NCBI GenBank assembly: GCA_964451305.1
Contig: CAYVHV010000003.1
Span: 73,158-137,157 of the forward strand
Source: SHLQ01 sp964451305
Lineage (GTDB): Bacteria; Actinomycetota; Acidimicrobiia; Acidimicrobiales; SHLQ01
Direction of reading: 5' to 3'
DNA: 64,000 nt
The notes beneath the pieces were generated by a model, which had not been told where the DNA came from, did not search any database, and saw nothing but the letters and a program-made list of their open reading frames with translations. Below, piece by piece: positions 50,150-57,973 of this stretch. The position numbers were made by a program, and so were the translations under genes. Numbering within the stretch: the first letter of the stretch is position 1; every line of letters starts with the position of its first letter.

Positions 50150-51412
50150 ATGTCCGTAGTAGTCGTAGGGGTGAATCAGCGATCGATTCCGATCGACGCG
50201 TTCGAGAAGCTCGCTATTAGTGCTGACTATCTCGTCAAGGTCCTCGACGACCTCACCTCTTCGGCCGACATCTCCGAAGCCGTCGTGCTTTCGACGTGCA
50301 ACCGCACCGAGATCTACGTGCGAGTGGAGCGCTTCCACCCAGCGTTCGCCGACGTACGCAACAGTCTTTCGCGCCACTCGGGACTTCCGCTCGCTGAGTT
50401 TGCAGACCACCTCTACATCCACGCCGATGACGATGCTGCCCGGCACCTCTTTGGTGTCGCATGTGGCATCGACTCGGCTGTCCTTGGAGAGACCGAGATT
50501 CTCGGCCAAGTAAAGACAGCGTTCGAGATGGCAAAGTCCGCTGGAACCGTCGGGCTCGAACTCACCGACTTGTTCTCCGCTGCCGGCACTGCAGGACGCA
50601 AGGTCCGCGCTTCGACGGCGATAGGGCGGAACATCACATCGGTATCTCGGGCAGCCGTTGCGATGGCAACCGACCGCCTCGGTTCCCTCGATGGTCGTTC
50701 GATCTGCGTACTCGGTGCAGGCGAGATGAGCGAGGGCATGACCGTTGCGCTTCGCGACGCTGGCACCCGTCGAATCGTCATCTGCAACCGTTCGATCGAG
50801 CGAGCTACTCGCCTCGCTGAACGAGTCGGCGGCGATGTTGTTCCGCTCGATGCGCTCGGCGAGACCATCACCGACATCGACGTCCTGCTCACCGGAACCG
50901 GTGCAAACGATCTCATGGTCGGGCACAGCGTGCTGGCCAATGTGATGGCGACTCGACAAGATCGCCCGATGCTGATCGTCGACATCGCAGTTCCGCGGGA
51001 CGTCGATCCCGCAGCGGCCGACATCTCCAACGTCACCCTCCTCGACATGGAAGACCTCACCGCCTTTGCTGAGGCAGGGCGAGCTGAACGTCGCGGCGAA
51101 ATCGCAGCGGTGCGGAACCTCATCGATGAAGAGGTGGTGCGCTTCAACAACACGTCGGCATCTCGCAAGGTCGAGCCACTCGTGAAGCTGTTCCGCAACG
51201 AGGTCGAAGCATTGCGAGTCGCAGAGGTAGACCGTCGTGTCGGAAATGTGGATGACGCCACGTTGTCCGAAGTCGATGCGGTGACCCGAGCGCTTCTGAA
51301 CAAGCTGTTGCATTCGCCAATGGCGGCACTTCGCGACACTGCCGGCACCGCCAAGGGTGAACGCCTCGCCGAGGCACTGCAGGAACTGTTCGACCTCGAC
51401 CTCGATCAATAG
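50150..51412 (+). CDS. hemA: Glutamyl-tRNA reductase HemA
   Basis: 420 residues. VGVNQRSIPIDAFEKLAI, VVLSTCNRTEIYVRVERFHP containing the catalytic Cys, GVACGIDSAVLGETEILGQV, NADPH motif ICVLGAGEMSEGMTVALRDA and a C-terminal dimerisation helix are in order. It makes glutamate-1-semialdehyde, the committed step of C5 tetrapyrrole synthesis. It follows rex after 179 bases; that gap has a small CCAC-CCTTC-GTGG hairpin and GTGTGACAAACG, only part of a Rex site. Confidence 0.95.
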   Translation: MSVVVVGVNQRSIPIDAFEKLAISADYLVKVLDDLTSSADISEAVVLSTCNRTEIYVRVERFHPAFADVRNSLSRHSGLPLAEFADHLYIHADDDAARHLFGVACGIDSAVLGETEILGQVKTAFEMAKSAGTVGLELTDLFSAAGTAGRKVRASTAIGRNITSVSRAAVAMATDRLGSLDGRSICVLGAGEMSEGMTVALRDAGTRRIVICNRSIERATRLAERVGGDVVPLDALGETITDIDVLLTGTGANDLMVGHSVLANVMATRQDRPMLIVDIAVPRDVDPAAADISNVTLLDMEDLTAFAEAGRAERRGEIAAVRNLIDEEVVRFNNTSASRKVEPLVKLFRNEVEALRVAEVDRRVGNVDDATLSEVDAVTRALLNKLLHSPMAALRDTAGTAKGERLAEALQELFDLDLDQ

Positions 51413-51446
51413 TCGTAATTCGGCTGTTTGAATCTAGGGTCAGAGT

Positions 51447-52313
51447 GTGACGATCTCCGCGGCCACCCGCGCCAGCGCACTTGCCCGCTGGCAGACCAAC
51501 CATGTTGCCGAGCTGCTCATTGCCGCTGGCGGTCCAAAAGTCGAGCCACTCGCTGTCTCGACGGCGGGTGACAGGGACAAGCACACGCCCCTCCACGAAC
51601 TTGGTGGCAAAGGCATCTTTGTCAAGGAGGTTCAGGCCGCTGTGCTCGACGGTCGAGCAGACATTGCCGTTCACTCGGCCAAGGACCTTCCCGCGCTGAC
51701 ACCGGAGGGCCTCGTCATCTGCGCGGTTCCAGACCGTGCCGATCACCGAGATGCGCTCGTTGGGAGCACGATCGCCGACCTGCCCGAGGGTGCAACTGTT
51801 GGCACCGGGTCGATCCGCCGACAAGTCCAGCTGCTCGCGGCTCGACCCGACATCGAGCCCGTCGAAATTCGCGGCAATATCGATACTCGCCTTAGCCGTG
51901 TCGGCGAATTGAACGCTGTGGTGATCGCTGCGGCCGCGCTCGACCGGCTCGACCTATCTCCCGATGTTGTGGAGCGGCTCGATATCGAAACGATGTTGCC
52001 ACAGGTCGGCCAAGGATCCCTCGCCGTCGAGTGCAGAGTCGATGACCATGCGACGATCGAAGCGCTGAACGCAATCGATAACCCGGAAGCACATCGCATT
52101 TTGAACGCAGAGCGAGCATTCCTTGTCGAGCTCGGCGGCGACTGTGATCTTCCGGCTGGGGCGTTCGCTCAACTTCTCGACGATGACTTGATAGAGGTTC
52201 GCGGGATGCTCTCCGATGGGGGAGAAGAGGTCCATTTCGAGCGACGGTCGGGGAGTGACGGCGAGGCGATCGGTCGCGGCCTTGCCGCCGACCTCCGGGC
52301 TCGCCTTGCCTGA
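51447..52313 (+). CDS. hemC: Porphobilinogen deaminase HemC
   Basis: 288 residues from GTG 51447. RASALARWQTNHVAELLIAA, DIAVHSAKDLPALTPEGLVI, GTGSIRRQVQLLAARPDIEP and EIRGNIDTRLSRVG are the standard motifs. The cofactor loop that normally holds the dipyrromethane Cys reads VELGGDCDLPAGAFAQLLDD, with Cys in G-D-C, as expected. It polymerises four porphobilinogens to hydroxymethylbilane. Slightly shorter than the 310-residue average. Overlaps the hemD reading frame. Confidence 0.94.
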   Translation: MTISAATRASALARWQTNHVAELLIAAGGPKVEPLAVSTAGDRDKHTPLHELGGKGIFVKEVQAAVLDGRADIAVHSAKDLPALTPEGLVICAVPDRADHRDALVGSTIADLPEGATVGTGSIRRQVQLLAARPDIEPVEIRGNIDTRLSRVGELNAVVIAAAALDRLDLSPDVVERLDIETMLPQVGQGSLAVECRVDDHATIEALNAIDNPEAHRILNAERAFLVELGGDCDLPAGAFAQLLDDDLIEVRGMLSDGGEEVHFERRSGSDGEAIGRGLAADLRARLA

Positions 52314-53049
52314 GCAAACTGCATCGTCGACGCCTCGGCTCGATGGACAGAAAATCGTTGTCACGCGTGCGGTGCCTCAGGCCGCCCCCTTGCTCGATGC
52401 CTTGGCGAACTCCGGTGCGACCACGATTGCGCTGCCCCTCCTTGAGATCGTGGACGCCGAGGATGATGGAGCTGCTCTTCGAGAGGCTGTTGCCCAGCTC
52501 GGCGCCACGGATTGGCTCGTCGTCTTATCTCCCAACGGGGCCCGTCGCATCGTCGAATTGACGTTGCCGGTCGAACGGCCTCAGCTCGCGGTCATCGCCG
52601 GAGGAACTGGTCGGGTGTTCGCCGATGCTGGATGGTCCGCTGACTTGCTCCCCGAGGTCGCATCCTCGATAGGTCTGCTCGATGCGTTCGCGGATACGAC
52701 GTTCGCTGGCCGTGTTCTAATTGCGCAGGCCGAAGTCGGGCGACCAGAACTCGCCGATGGCTTGGCGCTCCGTGGTGTCGATGTCGAGGTGGTCTCGGCC
52801 TATCGCAATGTGATGCCCGATCTCGATCCAGCCTCGGTCTCTTCGGCACAGCAGGCCGATGCAGTCGTGTTTGCGTCGCCGTCAGCTGTCGACCGGTACA
52901 TAGCGAACGTCGGTGCTGCGCCGAAGAGCGCGGTGTGTATCGGAGCGGTTACCGGCGAAACAGCGGTCGCAGCAGGCTTCGACGTCAGCACGTGCGGTGC
53001 TCCCACCATCGACGCGATCCTTGCCGCGCTCATAGATCGCGCGAGCTAA
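52306..53049 (+). CDS. hemD: Uroporphyrinogen-III synthase HemD
   Basis: About 247 residues if started at TTG 52306, which overlaps the hemC stop by 8 bases. The frame is open from ATG 52216, but that would overlap hemC by 98 bases, and the family N-terminus (LDGQKIVVTRAVPQAAPLLD) lies just inside the shorter form. Later motifs are WLVVLSPNGARRIVEL, LIAQAEVGRPELADGLALRG, VVFASPSAVDRYIANVG and VCIGAVTGETAVAAGF. It closes hydroxymethylbilane to uroporphyrinogen III. Start uncertain; identity firm from motifs and context. Confidence 0.88.
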   Translation: MPEQTASSTPRLDGQKIVVTRAVPQAAPLLDALANSGATTIALPLLEIVDAEDDGAALREAVAQLGATDWLVVLSPNGARRIVELTLPVERPQLAVIAGGTGRVFADAGWSADLLPEVASSIGLLDAFADTTFAGRVLIAQAEVGRPELADGLALRGVDVEVVSAYRNVMPDLDPASVSSAQQADAVVFASPSAVDRYIANVGAAPKSAVCIGAVTGETAVAAGFDVSTCGAPTIDAILAALIDRAS

Positions 53050-53058
53050 CTCGCTCGA

Positions 53059-53075
53059 GGGAGAGCAGGTCTCCC
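53059..53075. terminator. Small inverted repeat between convergent hemD and LLM genes
   Basis: GGGAGA-GCAGG-TCTCCC, a 6-bp stem with a 5-base loop in the 34-base gap. No T tract, so only weak evidence of termination. Confidence 0.35.
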
Positions 53076-53083
53076 AGAACAGA

Positions 53084-54013
53084 TCAGCGGCCGTCGAGGG
53101 CCTCGATAACCGGTGCGAAGGCCTCCATGTCACCGGCATTGATAGAGATGTAGGAGAAGCCCCAACGCTCTCGCCATCTCAGAACTTCGTCGACGGCCTG
53201 GTCGACCGTCCCGACGAGCGCGTGCGGCGAAGCGAGTGCTTCCTCGGGAGTGATACCGAGGAGCGGTGCCATCTCTTGGGCGACAGCTTCGCGTTCGTTT
53301 GTGATCATCGCGAGGTGGATGCGTGTCTGGATCGTCAACGAATCGAATCGTGAGCCGGCGGCATTGCGGACCCATTCGAGTTTCTGATCGGTTCGTTCGA
53401 GTGTCGCATCGCGACCTGCCTGCTCGTCGATCACGCCTGCGGTGAGCCCAGGGTTGATGCCAATGATGTCGGCTTTCTCTCCAGCGAGGGTCAACATCTT
53501 CTCTTTGCCGCCAGCCAGCATGATCGGAACGCCCCCGGCCTGGACGGGAAAAGGCGTGCCCGATGCACCACCGACCGAATAGAACTCTCCATCGACGGTC
53601 ATCTCATCGCCGCGGAGAAGTCCGGAAATGATCTCGACGGACTCTCGGAGGCGCCGGATGCGAGTGCCGGGCGAGTCGAGGGGAATGCCCGACAGCGCAT
53701 AGTCGCTCGTCATCCAACCCGCGCCGAGCCCAACCTCGAGGCGGCCTCCTGAAAGTGCGTCGAGGGTGGCGAGTTCTTTCGCGAGGACGACAGGGTGGCG
53801 GTAGTCGTTCGCCAGAACGAGAGGAAGGAGCCGGATGGTTGAGGTCGCTGTTGCAACGGCGGTGAGCGCAATGAGCGGCGCTGGTTGGTCATCGAGGTGA
53901 TCGGGCACCGTGACTGAATAGAACCCGAGTTCTTCGGCACGCTGTGCGGTCGATGCCAGTTGGTCGACCGGGGTTTGCCCGATGTTGGCGGAGAAGCGGA
54001 TTGGAGCAGCCAT
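53084..54013 (-). CDS. LLM-class, probably F420-dependent, oxidoreductase
   Basis: 309 residues of the bacterial luciferase-like fold. RAEELGFYSVTVPDHLDDQP, TIRLLPLVLANDYRHPVVLA, KELATLDALSGGRLEVGLGA and GWMTSDYALSGIPLDSPGTR are the usual strand-loop motifs, and the sequence reads like the TIGR03621-type actinobacterial subfamily. Such enzymes use F420 or FMN; most are uncharacterised. Upstream it diverges from the sigma-factor gene. Confidence 0.85.
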   Translation of the reverse strand: MAAPIRFSANIGQTPVDQLASTAQRAEELGFYSVTVPDHLDDQPAPLIALTAVATATSTIRLLPLVLANDYRHPVVLAKELATLDALSGGRLEVGLGAGWMTSDYALSGIPLDSPGTRIRRLRESVEIISGLLRGDEMTVDGEFYSVGGASGTPFPVQAGGVPIMLAGGKEKMLTLAGEKADIIGINPGLTAGVIDEQAGRDATLERTDQKLEWVRNAAGSRFDSLTIQTRIHLAMITNEREAVAQEMAPLLGITPEEALASPHALVGTVDQAVDEVLRWRERWGFSYISINAGDMEAFAPVIEALDGR

Positions 54014-54150
54014 GGACCGATGCTATCGACGCCACGATTCTTCCAAGGCGAATGCTGTGAATGCCGTGGAGGTGCCGCGGAATCGACCAAACAATAGATT
54101 TCTGGGAACCTTTCATATGGGGACGGCGTAGAGGGGGTGTGGAGACGACG

Positions 54151-54681
54151 ATGCAACCAGGATTTGTGTCCCCGGCGCGCCAACGTGTCGGGTCTTCTTC
54201 GGTGCCCGTGATCGCTATGCATAACTTCGCAACGGTCTATGAAAACGATCGGAGCCGTCTGGTTCGTGCGCTGGCGCTGTCTCTTCGCGACGATGCTCTT
54301 GCAAACGAAGCTGTCGACGAAGCGTTTACCCGGGCGTATCACCGGTGGAACACCGTCGGCTCGTTCGACGAGCCGCAGGCGTGGATCTATCGCACGGCTC
54401 ACAATTGGGCGACGAGCAGGTTTCGTCGACACTCGCGCGATCGAAAGTACGCAGCGAAGATCGCCCGACCGGAGGTCACTGTCGATACGCCGCCGGACCC
54501 GGCGCTCGCTTCTGCGCTCGCGGATTTACCTGCGGACCAGCGCCAGGTACTCGTCCTGCGCTACTACCTCGACTGGACGATCGACGCGTGCGCCGAAGCA
54601 CTCGACGTTGCGCCCGGAACCGTAAAGAGTCGTACGAACCGTGCGCTCAAAGAACTCAACCGCACCCTCGGAGATCACTGA
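54151..54681 (+). CDS. ECF (SigE-type) RNA polymerase sigma factor
   Basis: 176 residues from ATG 54151, placed after GGAG; the frame is open further upstream. Region 2: ENDRSRLVRALALSLRDDAL, ANEAVDEAFTRAYHRWNTVG, QAWIYRTAHNWATSRFRRHS. Region 4: LPADQRQVLVLRYYLDWTID, ACAEALDVAPGTVKSRTNRA. No anti-sigma factor with a clear ZAS motif is adjacent, but its stop overlaps the start of a membrane protein that could have that role. Confidence 0.9.
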   Translation: MQPGFVSPARQRVGSSSVPVIAMHNFATVYENDRSRLVRALALSLRDDALANEAVDEAFTRAYHRWNTVGSFDEPQAWIYRTAHNWATSRFRRHSRDRKYAAKIARPEVTVDTPPDPALASALADLPADQRQVLVLRYYLDWTIDACAEALDVAPGTVKSRTNRALKELNRTLGDH

Positions 54682-56078
54682 TGGATATCGAACAACGATT
54701 GCGTTCGGAACTCGTTCGCTCGAGCCGTGAGACCGAAGTGTCGTCAGCGCCAGCGATCGGCGAGCTGGCATCGGTCGCGAACAAACGTCGTCAGCGTAAT
54801 CGGGTGCTAGGCGTCATGGCCGCGGTCGTCGTCTTCGGCGCGATCGGATTCGGTGCAATTCTCGGCACCCAGAGCTCAGACTCTTCGCTCGAGGTCGCTG
54901 ATGGTGGTATCGATCAAACCGCCGAAGACGCCACCGATTCAGCCGCAGCGCCATCGATAGACCAGCCGGCCGAAACCGAAGCCGTCGTCGAAGGAGCTGC
55001 GCCTGTCGAGGAAGCACCGCTCGAAGCAGCCGCCGAAGCTAGCTCTCCCCAAGAACCGACGGAAGCGCCAGTCGACGCTGAGCCCGCTGTCGAAGCCACC
55101 ACCGAGATCTCTGGGGTGTCACGGTCGCTCCAGATCGATCAGTCGCCGGTCCGTGTTGAGAGCCGGGCTTCGGCAGTTTCGCTCGCCGCTGGCTCGGGCG
55201 TGCTCGTCGTTCCCGTTGGGTCGAGTGGCTACGGTGGCCTCGCCACTCGCTTCGGCCAGGAAACGTCTGTGATCGGATTGTCGTCGAGTAACGGCCTCGA
55301 TTGGAACGAAGTCGCGGTCTTGGGTGTCCCCGAAGGTGCGACGGCTTCGCTTCTCGTCGAGCACGATGGAACGTTCGTTGCGTTGTTCGAGTCGTTCGAC
55401 TCGGACACTGGGCGAGCGACCTTCGTTGGAACGTCGACAGATCTGGCGACATGGGATGTCTCGGCTCCGCTCGCTGGTGATCCGTTTGCAACCGGATTGG
55501 CGGTCGGTGAATCGGGTGTGATCGTCCTTGGTGATAACAGCTCGCCCGATGTTTGGGTTGGGCCTGTCGGCGGTCCATATGAGCGGACCGCCCGCCTCGC
55601 AGCGACCGCGGTTTCCGGCGTTACGACACTCGGAAACGAGTTCCTAGTAGCGGGACGTTCGAGCGAAGGCGCAACGCTCTTTCGATCCACCGACGGCGTG
55701 GAATGGACCGGCGCTGCGTTGAGCTCGCCGAGCGTTCCCGGTTCGGCTCCTGTCGTCTCTGTCGACGGTGGGGCGATCATCTTGTCCAACGTCGCTACGG
55801 GAGGAAATGTCAGCCTTATCTCGACCGATGGCGGTGAGACCTGGAACCAACTCAACGCCGATTCGGACGGTGTCGCGGTGAGTTCGAGCACCCTTGGCCT
55901 GCTGAGTGTCTCGAACGGCGGCGCTGCGGTTGCGATCGCAGACGATCAGAGCTTCGTGGCCGCACAGATCGATGTGGACGCCCCGGACCGCCTCTCCCTT
56001 GTTGCGGCAGGCAATGACGAGGTTGTGTTGTTACAAGCGACCGAAACCGGCGCGAATTGGATCGTCGCAACCCGCTAA
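54681..56078 (+). CDS. Membrane-anchored protein with repeat-containing exposed domain, partner of the ECF sigma factor
   Basis: 465 residues; ATG 54681 shares its first base with the sigma-factor stop. A cytoplasmic N-terminus of about 43 residues (MDIEQRLRSELVRSSRETEV) is followed by a single membrane helix (GVMAAVVVFGAIGFGAILG) and an acidic Ala/Glu/Pro linker (about 75-145). The exposed part has repeated short strands of the type S-x-x-G-x-x-W (SSSNGLDWNEVAVLG, STDLATWDVSAPL, STDGVEWTGAALS, STDGGETWNQLN), like BNR/sialidase-type propeller blades. The layout (short cytoplasmic part, TM, sensory domain) suits a noncanonical anti-sigma or sensor; no zinc motif. Confidence 0.72.
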   Translation: MDIEQRLRSELVRSSRETEVSSAPAIGELASVANKRRQRNRVLGVMAAVVVFGAIGFGAILGTQSSDSSLEVADGGIDQTAEDATDSAAAPSIDQPAETEAVVEGAAPVEEAPLEAAAEASSPQEPTEAPVDAEPAVEATTEISGVSRSLQIDQSPVRVESRASAVSLAAGSGVLVVPVGSSGYGGLATRFGQETSVIGLSSSNGLDWNEVAVLGVPEGATASLLVEHDGTFVALFESFDSDTGRATFVGTSTDLATWDVSAPLAGDPFATGLAVGESGVIVLGDNSSPDVWVGPVGGPYERTARLAATAVSGVTTLGNEFLVAGRSSEGATLFRSTDGVEWTGAALSSPSVPGSAPVVSVDGGAIILSNVATGGNVSLISTDGGETWNQLNADSDGVAVSSSTLGLLSVSNGGAAVAIADDQSFVAAQIDVDAPDRLSLVAAGNDEVVLLQATETGANWIVATR

Positions 56079-56193
56079 AACCCGGCGAGACAAATCTCGA
56101 TGTGTTCTTTGGGTCCAATGCCCAGAACTCATCGAATTGCTTCTACGATGTCCGCTCAACGGGGATGGACCCCGAGAGAGTTGGTGGGTACAG

Positions 56194-56538
56194 ATGGAAG
56201 CACAGGTATCTGAGGTTTGGCGTCTGCATGGCATGACGGGCAGTGAGCCCGGCCATATGTCGTATGAGAACGGGATGGTCCGGCTTCAGCTCGAAGACGA
56301 CGATGGAAACCCGAGCGTGGCGTTCGAGACAGAGATTGCCAACGTTGCGAATGTGAAGTTTCCTGCGGTGCAAATGAGTGGTGGATGCTCATTTGTGGTC
56401 GACGGTGAAAAGTACCGGATCTCGTTTCTCCAACCGCAGAACACCCGAATGCCGCACGCCGGTGGGGCCATTGCTGGGGTCGCATCGATCTCCGGTGGTC
56501 GAAAGGCAGGCAAGGCGTGGAAGGCACTATTGACCTGA
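56194..56538 (+). CDS. Hypothetical protein
   Basis: 114 residues, not recognised. MEAQVSEVWRLHGMTGSEPG, then alternating strand-like segments (MVRLQLEDDDGNPSVAFETE; CSFVVDGEKYRISFLQPQN) and a Gly/Ala-rich region (AGGAIAGVASISGGRKAGKA) before a Lys-containing end. No signal peptide. The pattern suggests a small beta-rich cytoplasmic domain with a flexible tail. Placed between the sigma-factor locus and the convergent XRE gene; coding likelihood rests on codon pattern and frame length. Confidence 0.6.
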   Translation: MEAQVSEVWRLHGMTGSEPGHMSYENGMVRLQLEDDDGNPSVAFETEIANVANVKFPAVQMSGGCSFVVDGEKYRISFLQPQNTRMPHAGGAIAGVASISGGRKAGKAWKALLT

Positions 56539-56567
56539 GTCCGGCGGGTGCGCTTCGACGCGAAGGG

Positions 56568-57347
56568 CTATCCCAACGAGGCGAGGAGCTCTCGCGTCGC
56601 GGTGTCCGCGGGGAAGAACAATTCGATGCGGTGATCGGCGAGTGCGATGTCCTCGGCTGAGCCGAAGTGCGCGATCGTCGAGAATAGCGAGACCCGGAGA
56701 TCATCGATCTGAAAGACCGCCGGCAGTACGGGAGCGAGCTGGGCGCCGCTCGGCGGTGAGATTTCTTCATCGCCCACAAGTTGTGCGATCGCCGCGTCGA
56801 GCACTGCGTCGCCACCGAGGGCCGCGCTCTCGGTTCGGAGGCGAGTCAGCAAGAAGTAGCCAACCTCGCTCCAGTTGTCGAGCCGCTTCTTGAGGTCGCT
56901 GTCCTGGAGGAACACGTCGAGCAGGCTCCCATCGGAGTCCACGGAGAGCATGGCGAACATCATGGACGCGCTGTTGTTCGTCTGAAGGATGTTCCAATGG
57001 CGGTCGAGAACGATCGCCGGAAACGGGTCGTGCTGTTGAAGTGTCCAGCTGATCGCGTCTCGGATCTGATCCATTTCGGGGGCCTCGAGATCTTGGGCTC
57101 GGTAGATCGGTGCGTATCCGGCCGCTCCGAGGAATCGGTTTCGTTCTGCCCGTGGCACCTCCAGCACGTTCGTCAGATGGAGCACCATCGGGCGGCTCGG
57201 CTTTGACCGGCCAGACTCCATGAACGAGATATGCCGGGGTGAGACTTCGGCGAGCGATCCGAGGTCGAGTTGGCTCATGCGGCGAACGCCGCGCCATTCC
57301 TTGAGGACGGATCCAAACGTTGTTGACATAGTTGCACCGTAGGTCAT
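56568..57347 (-). CDS. XRE-family regulator with MmyB-like ligand-binding domain
   Basis: 259 residues. Helix-turn-helix at about 10-65: LKEWRGVRRMSQLDLGSLAE, VSPRHISFMESGRSKPSRPM. The rest matches the MmyB-like domain: YAPIYRAQDLEAPEMDQIRD, AISWTLQQHDPFPAIVLDRH, WNILQTNNSASMMF. The MmyB domain has a PAS-like fold that binds fatty-acid-type ligands in a characterised case. Its ATG overlaps the stop of the upstream membrane-protein gene (ATGA), so both are one unit, controlled by GAGGTAAT repeats. Confidence 0.88.
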   Translation of the reverse strand: MTYGATMSTTFGSVLKEWRGVRRMSQLDLGSLAEVSPRHISFMESGRSKPSRPMVLHLTNVLEVPRAERNRFLGAAGYAPIYRAQDLEAPEMDQIRDAISWTLQQHDPFPAIVLDRHWNILQTNNSASMMFAMLSVDSDGSLLDVFLQDSDLKKRLDNWSEVGYFLLTRLRTESAALGGDAVLDAAIAQLVGDEEISPPSGAQLAPVLPAVFQIDDLRVSLFSTIAHFGSAEDIALADHRIELFFPADTATRELLASLG

Positions 57348-57811
57348 GCGAGGCGCCGAGCGGGAAGAATGAACATGAGAAGGAAGCCGATGTTCCCAAC
57401 GACGTTGAGCGGTGCACCGGCGATGATCGAGCCGCCGCTATCCAAGATGAACCAGACCGCCATCGTCGTCATGACCAACCGACGAAGTACTGCGGGATGA
57501 TCGTCGATTAGCTCGTCGACGAGCATCCAAATGAGCAATCCGAAGCCGGTCATGATGCCACCGATAATCGCGGCCAAGAGGCGGGCCTCGTCCTGGAGCT
57601 CAGATGTCATATCTCCGAGCGGCCAGAACAGTAAATCCCCGAACCATCTCACCGGCCAGTCCGTCGCTGGGTGGACTCCAAGAAGAATGAGAATCGCAAA
57701 ACCAATCGTGCCAGCGCATGCCATCTTCAGCTGAAGGGCGATCGAGCGCGTGGCCGAAGCGTTGGGTGGAGTGTCGTCGACTGCGGGAGTCGTTGGAGCG
57801 GTGTGTGTCAT
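57344..57811 (-). CDS. Four-helix integral membrane protein of unknown function
   Basis: 155 residues from ATG 57811; the longer frame upstream runs through the repeat palindrome and is not coding. Four hydrophobic segments: MACAGTIGFAILILLG, LLAAIIGGIMTGFGLLIWML, LVMTTMAVWFILDSGGSIIA and NVVGNIGFLLMFILPA. No family recognised. It is cotranscribed with the XRE gene and is probably its regulatory target. Confidence 0.75.
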   Translation of the reverse strand: MTHTAPTTPAVDDTPPNASATRSIALQLKMACAGTIGFAILILLGVHPATDWPVRWFGDLLFWPLGDMTSELQDEARLLAAIIGGIMTGFGLLIWMLVDELIDDHPAVLRRLVMTTMAVWFILDSGGSIIAGAPLNVVGNIGFLLMFILPARRLA

Positions 57812-57830
57812 ACCAACATCGAACGTGTTT

Positions 57831-57862
57831 GAGGTAACGAAGACAATTACCTCCGAGGTAAT
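57831..57862. promoter_or_regulatory. Putative operator of the membrane protein-XRE operon
   Basis: The octamer GAGGTAAC/T occurs three times: 57831-57838 forward, 57846-57853 reversed (ATTACCTC) and 57855-57862 forward. The last two form a perfect 8-1-8 palindrome. They lie 20-51 bases upstream of the membrane-protein start. Confidence 0.6.
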
Positions 57863-57876
57863 GCCACACCGCGGCC

Positions 57877-57914
57877 AACCCTTCGATTTGGGGTCAGACC
57901 CCAAATCGAAGGGT
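57877..57914. repeat. Full copy of the dispersed GGGGTC-A-GACCCC palindrome
   Basis: A perfect 37-bp palindrome (57878-57914): arm ACCCTTCGATTTGGGGTC, central A at 57896, and the exact complement. Unlike the other copies it lies between divergent genes, beside the LexA box of pcrA. Confidence 0.92.
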
Positions 57915-57945
57915 GTGGACTGGGCCGGGGTAACAGGAGCGTCTA

Positions 57946-57957
57946 GAACGCAGGTTC
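57946..57957. promoter_or_regulatory. LexA (SOS) box upstream of pcrA/uvrD
   Basis: GAACGCAGGTTC fits GAAC-N4-GTTC exactly, followed by GA, and ends 16 bases before the ATG of the helicase gene. uvrD/pcrA genes are classical SOS targets, which supports both the box and the consensus used at 35305 and 35320. Confidence 0.78.
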
Positions 57958-57973
57958 GATAGGGTGCGAAGCG

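Noticed and set aside
52216..52305. Longer ATG start for hemD
   Set aside because: It would overlap hemC by 98 bases and add residues outside the family; TTG 52306 with an 8-base overlap is preferred, though not certain.
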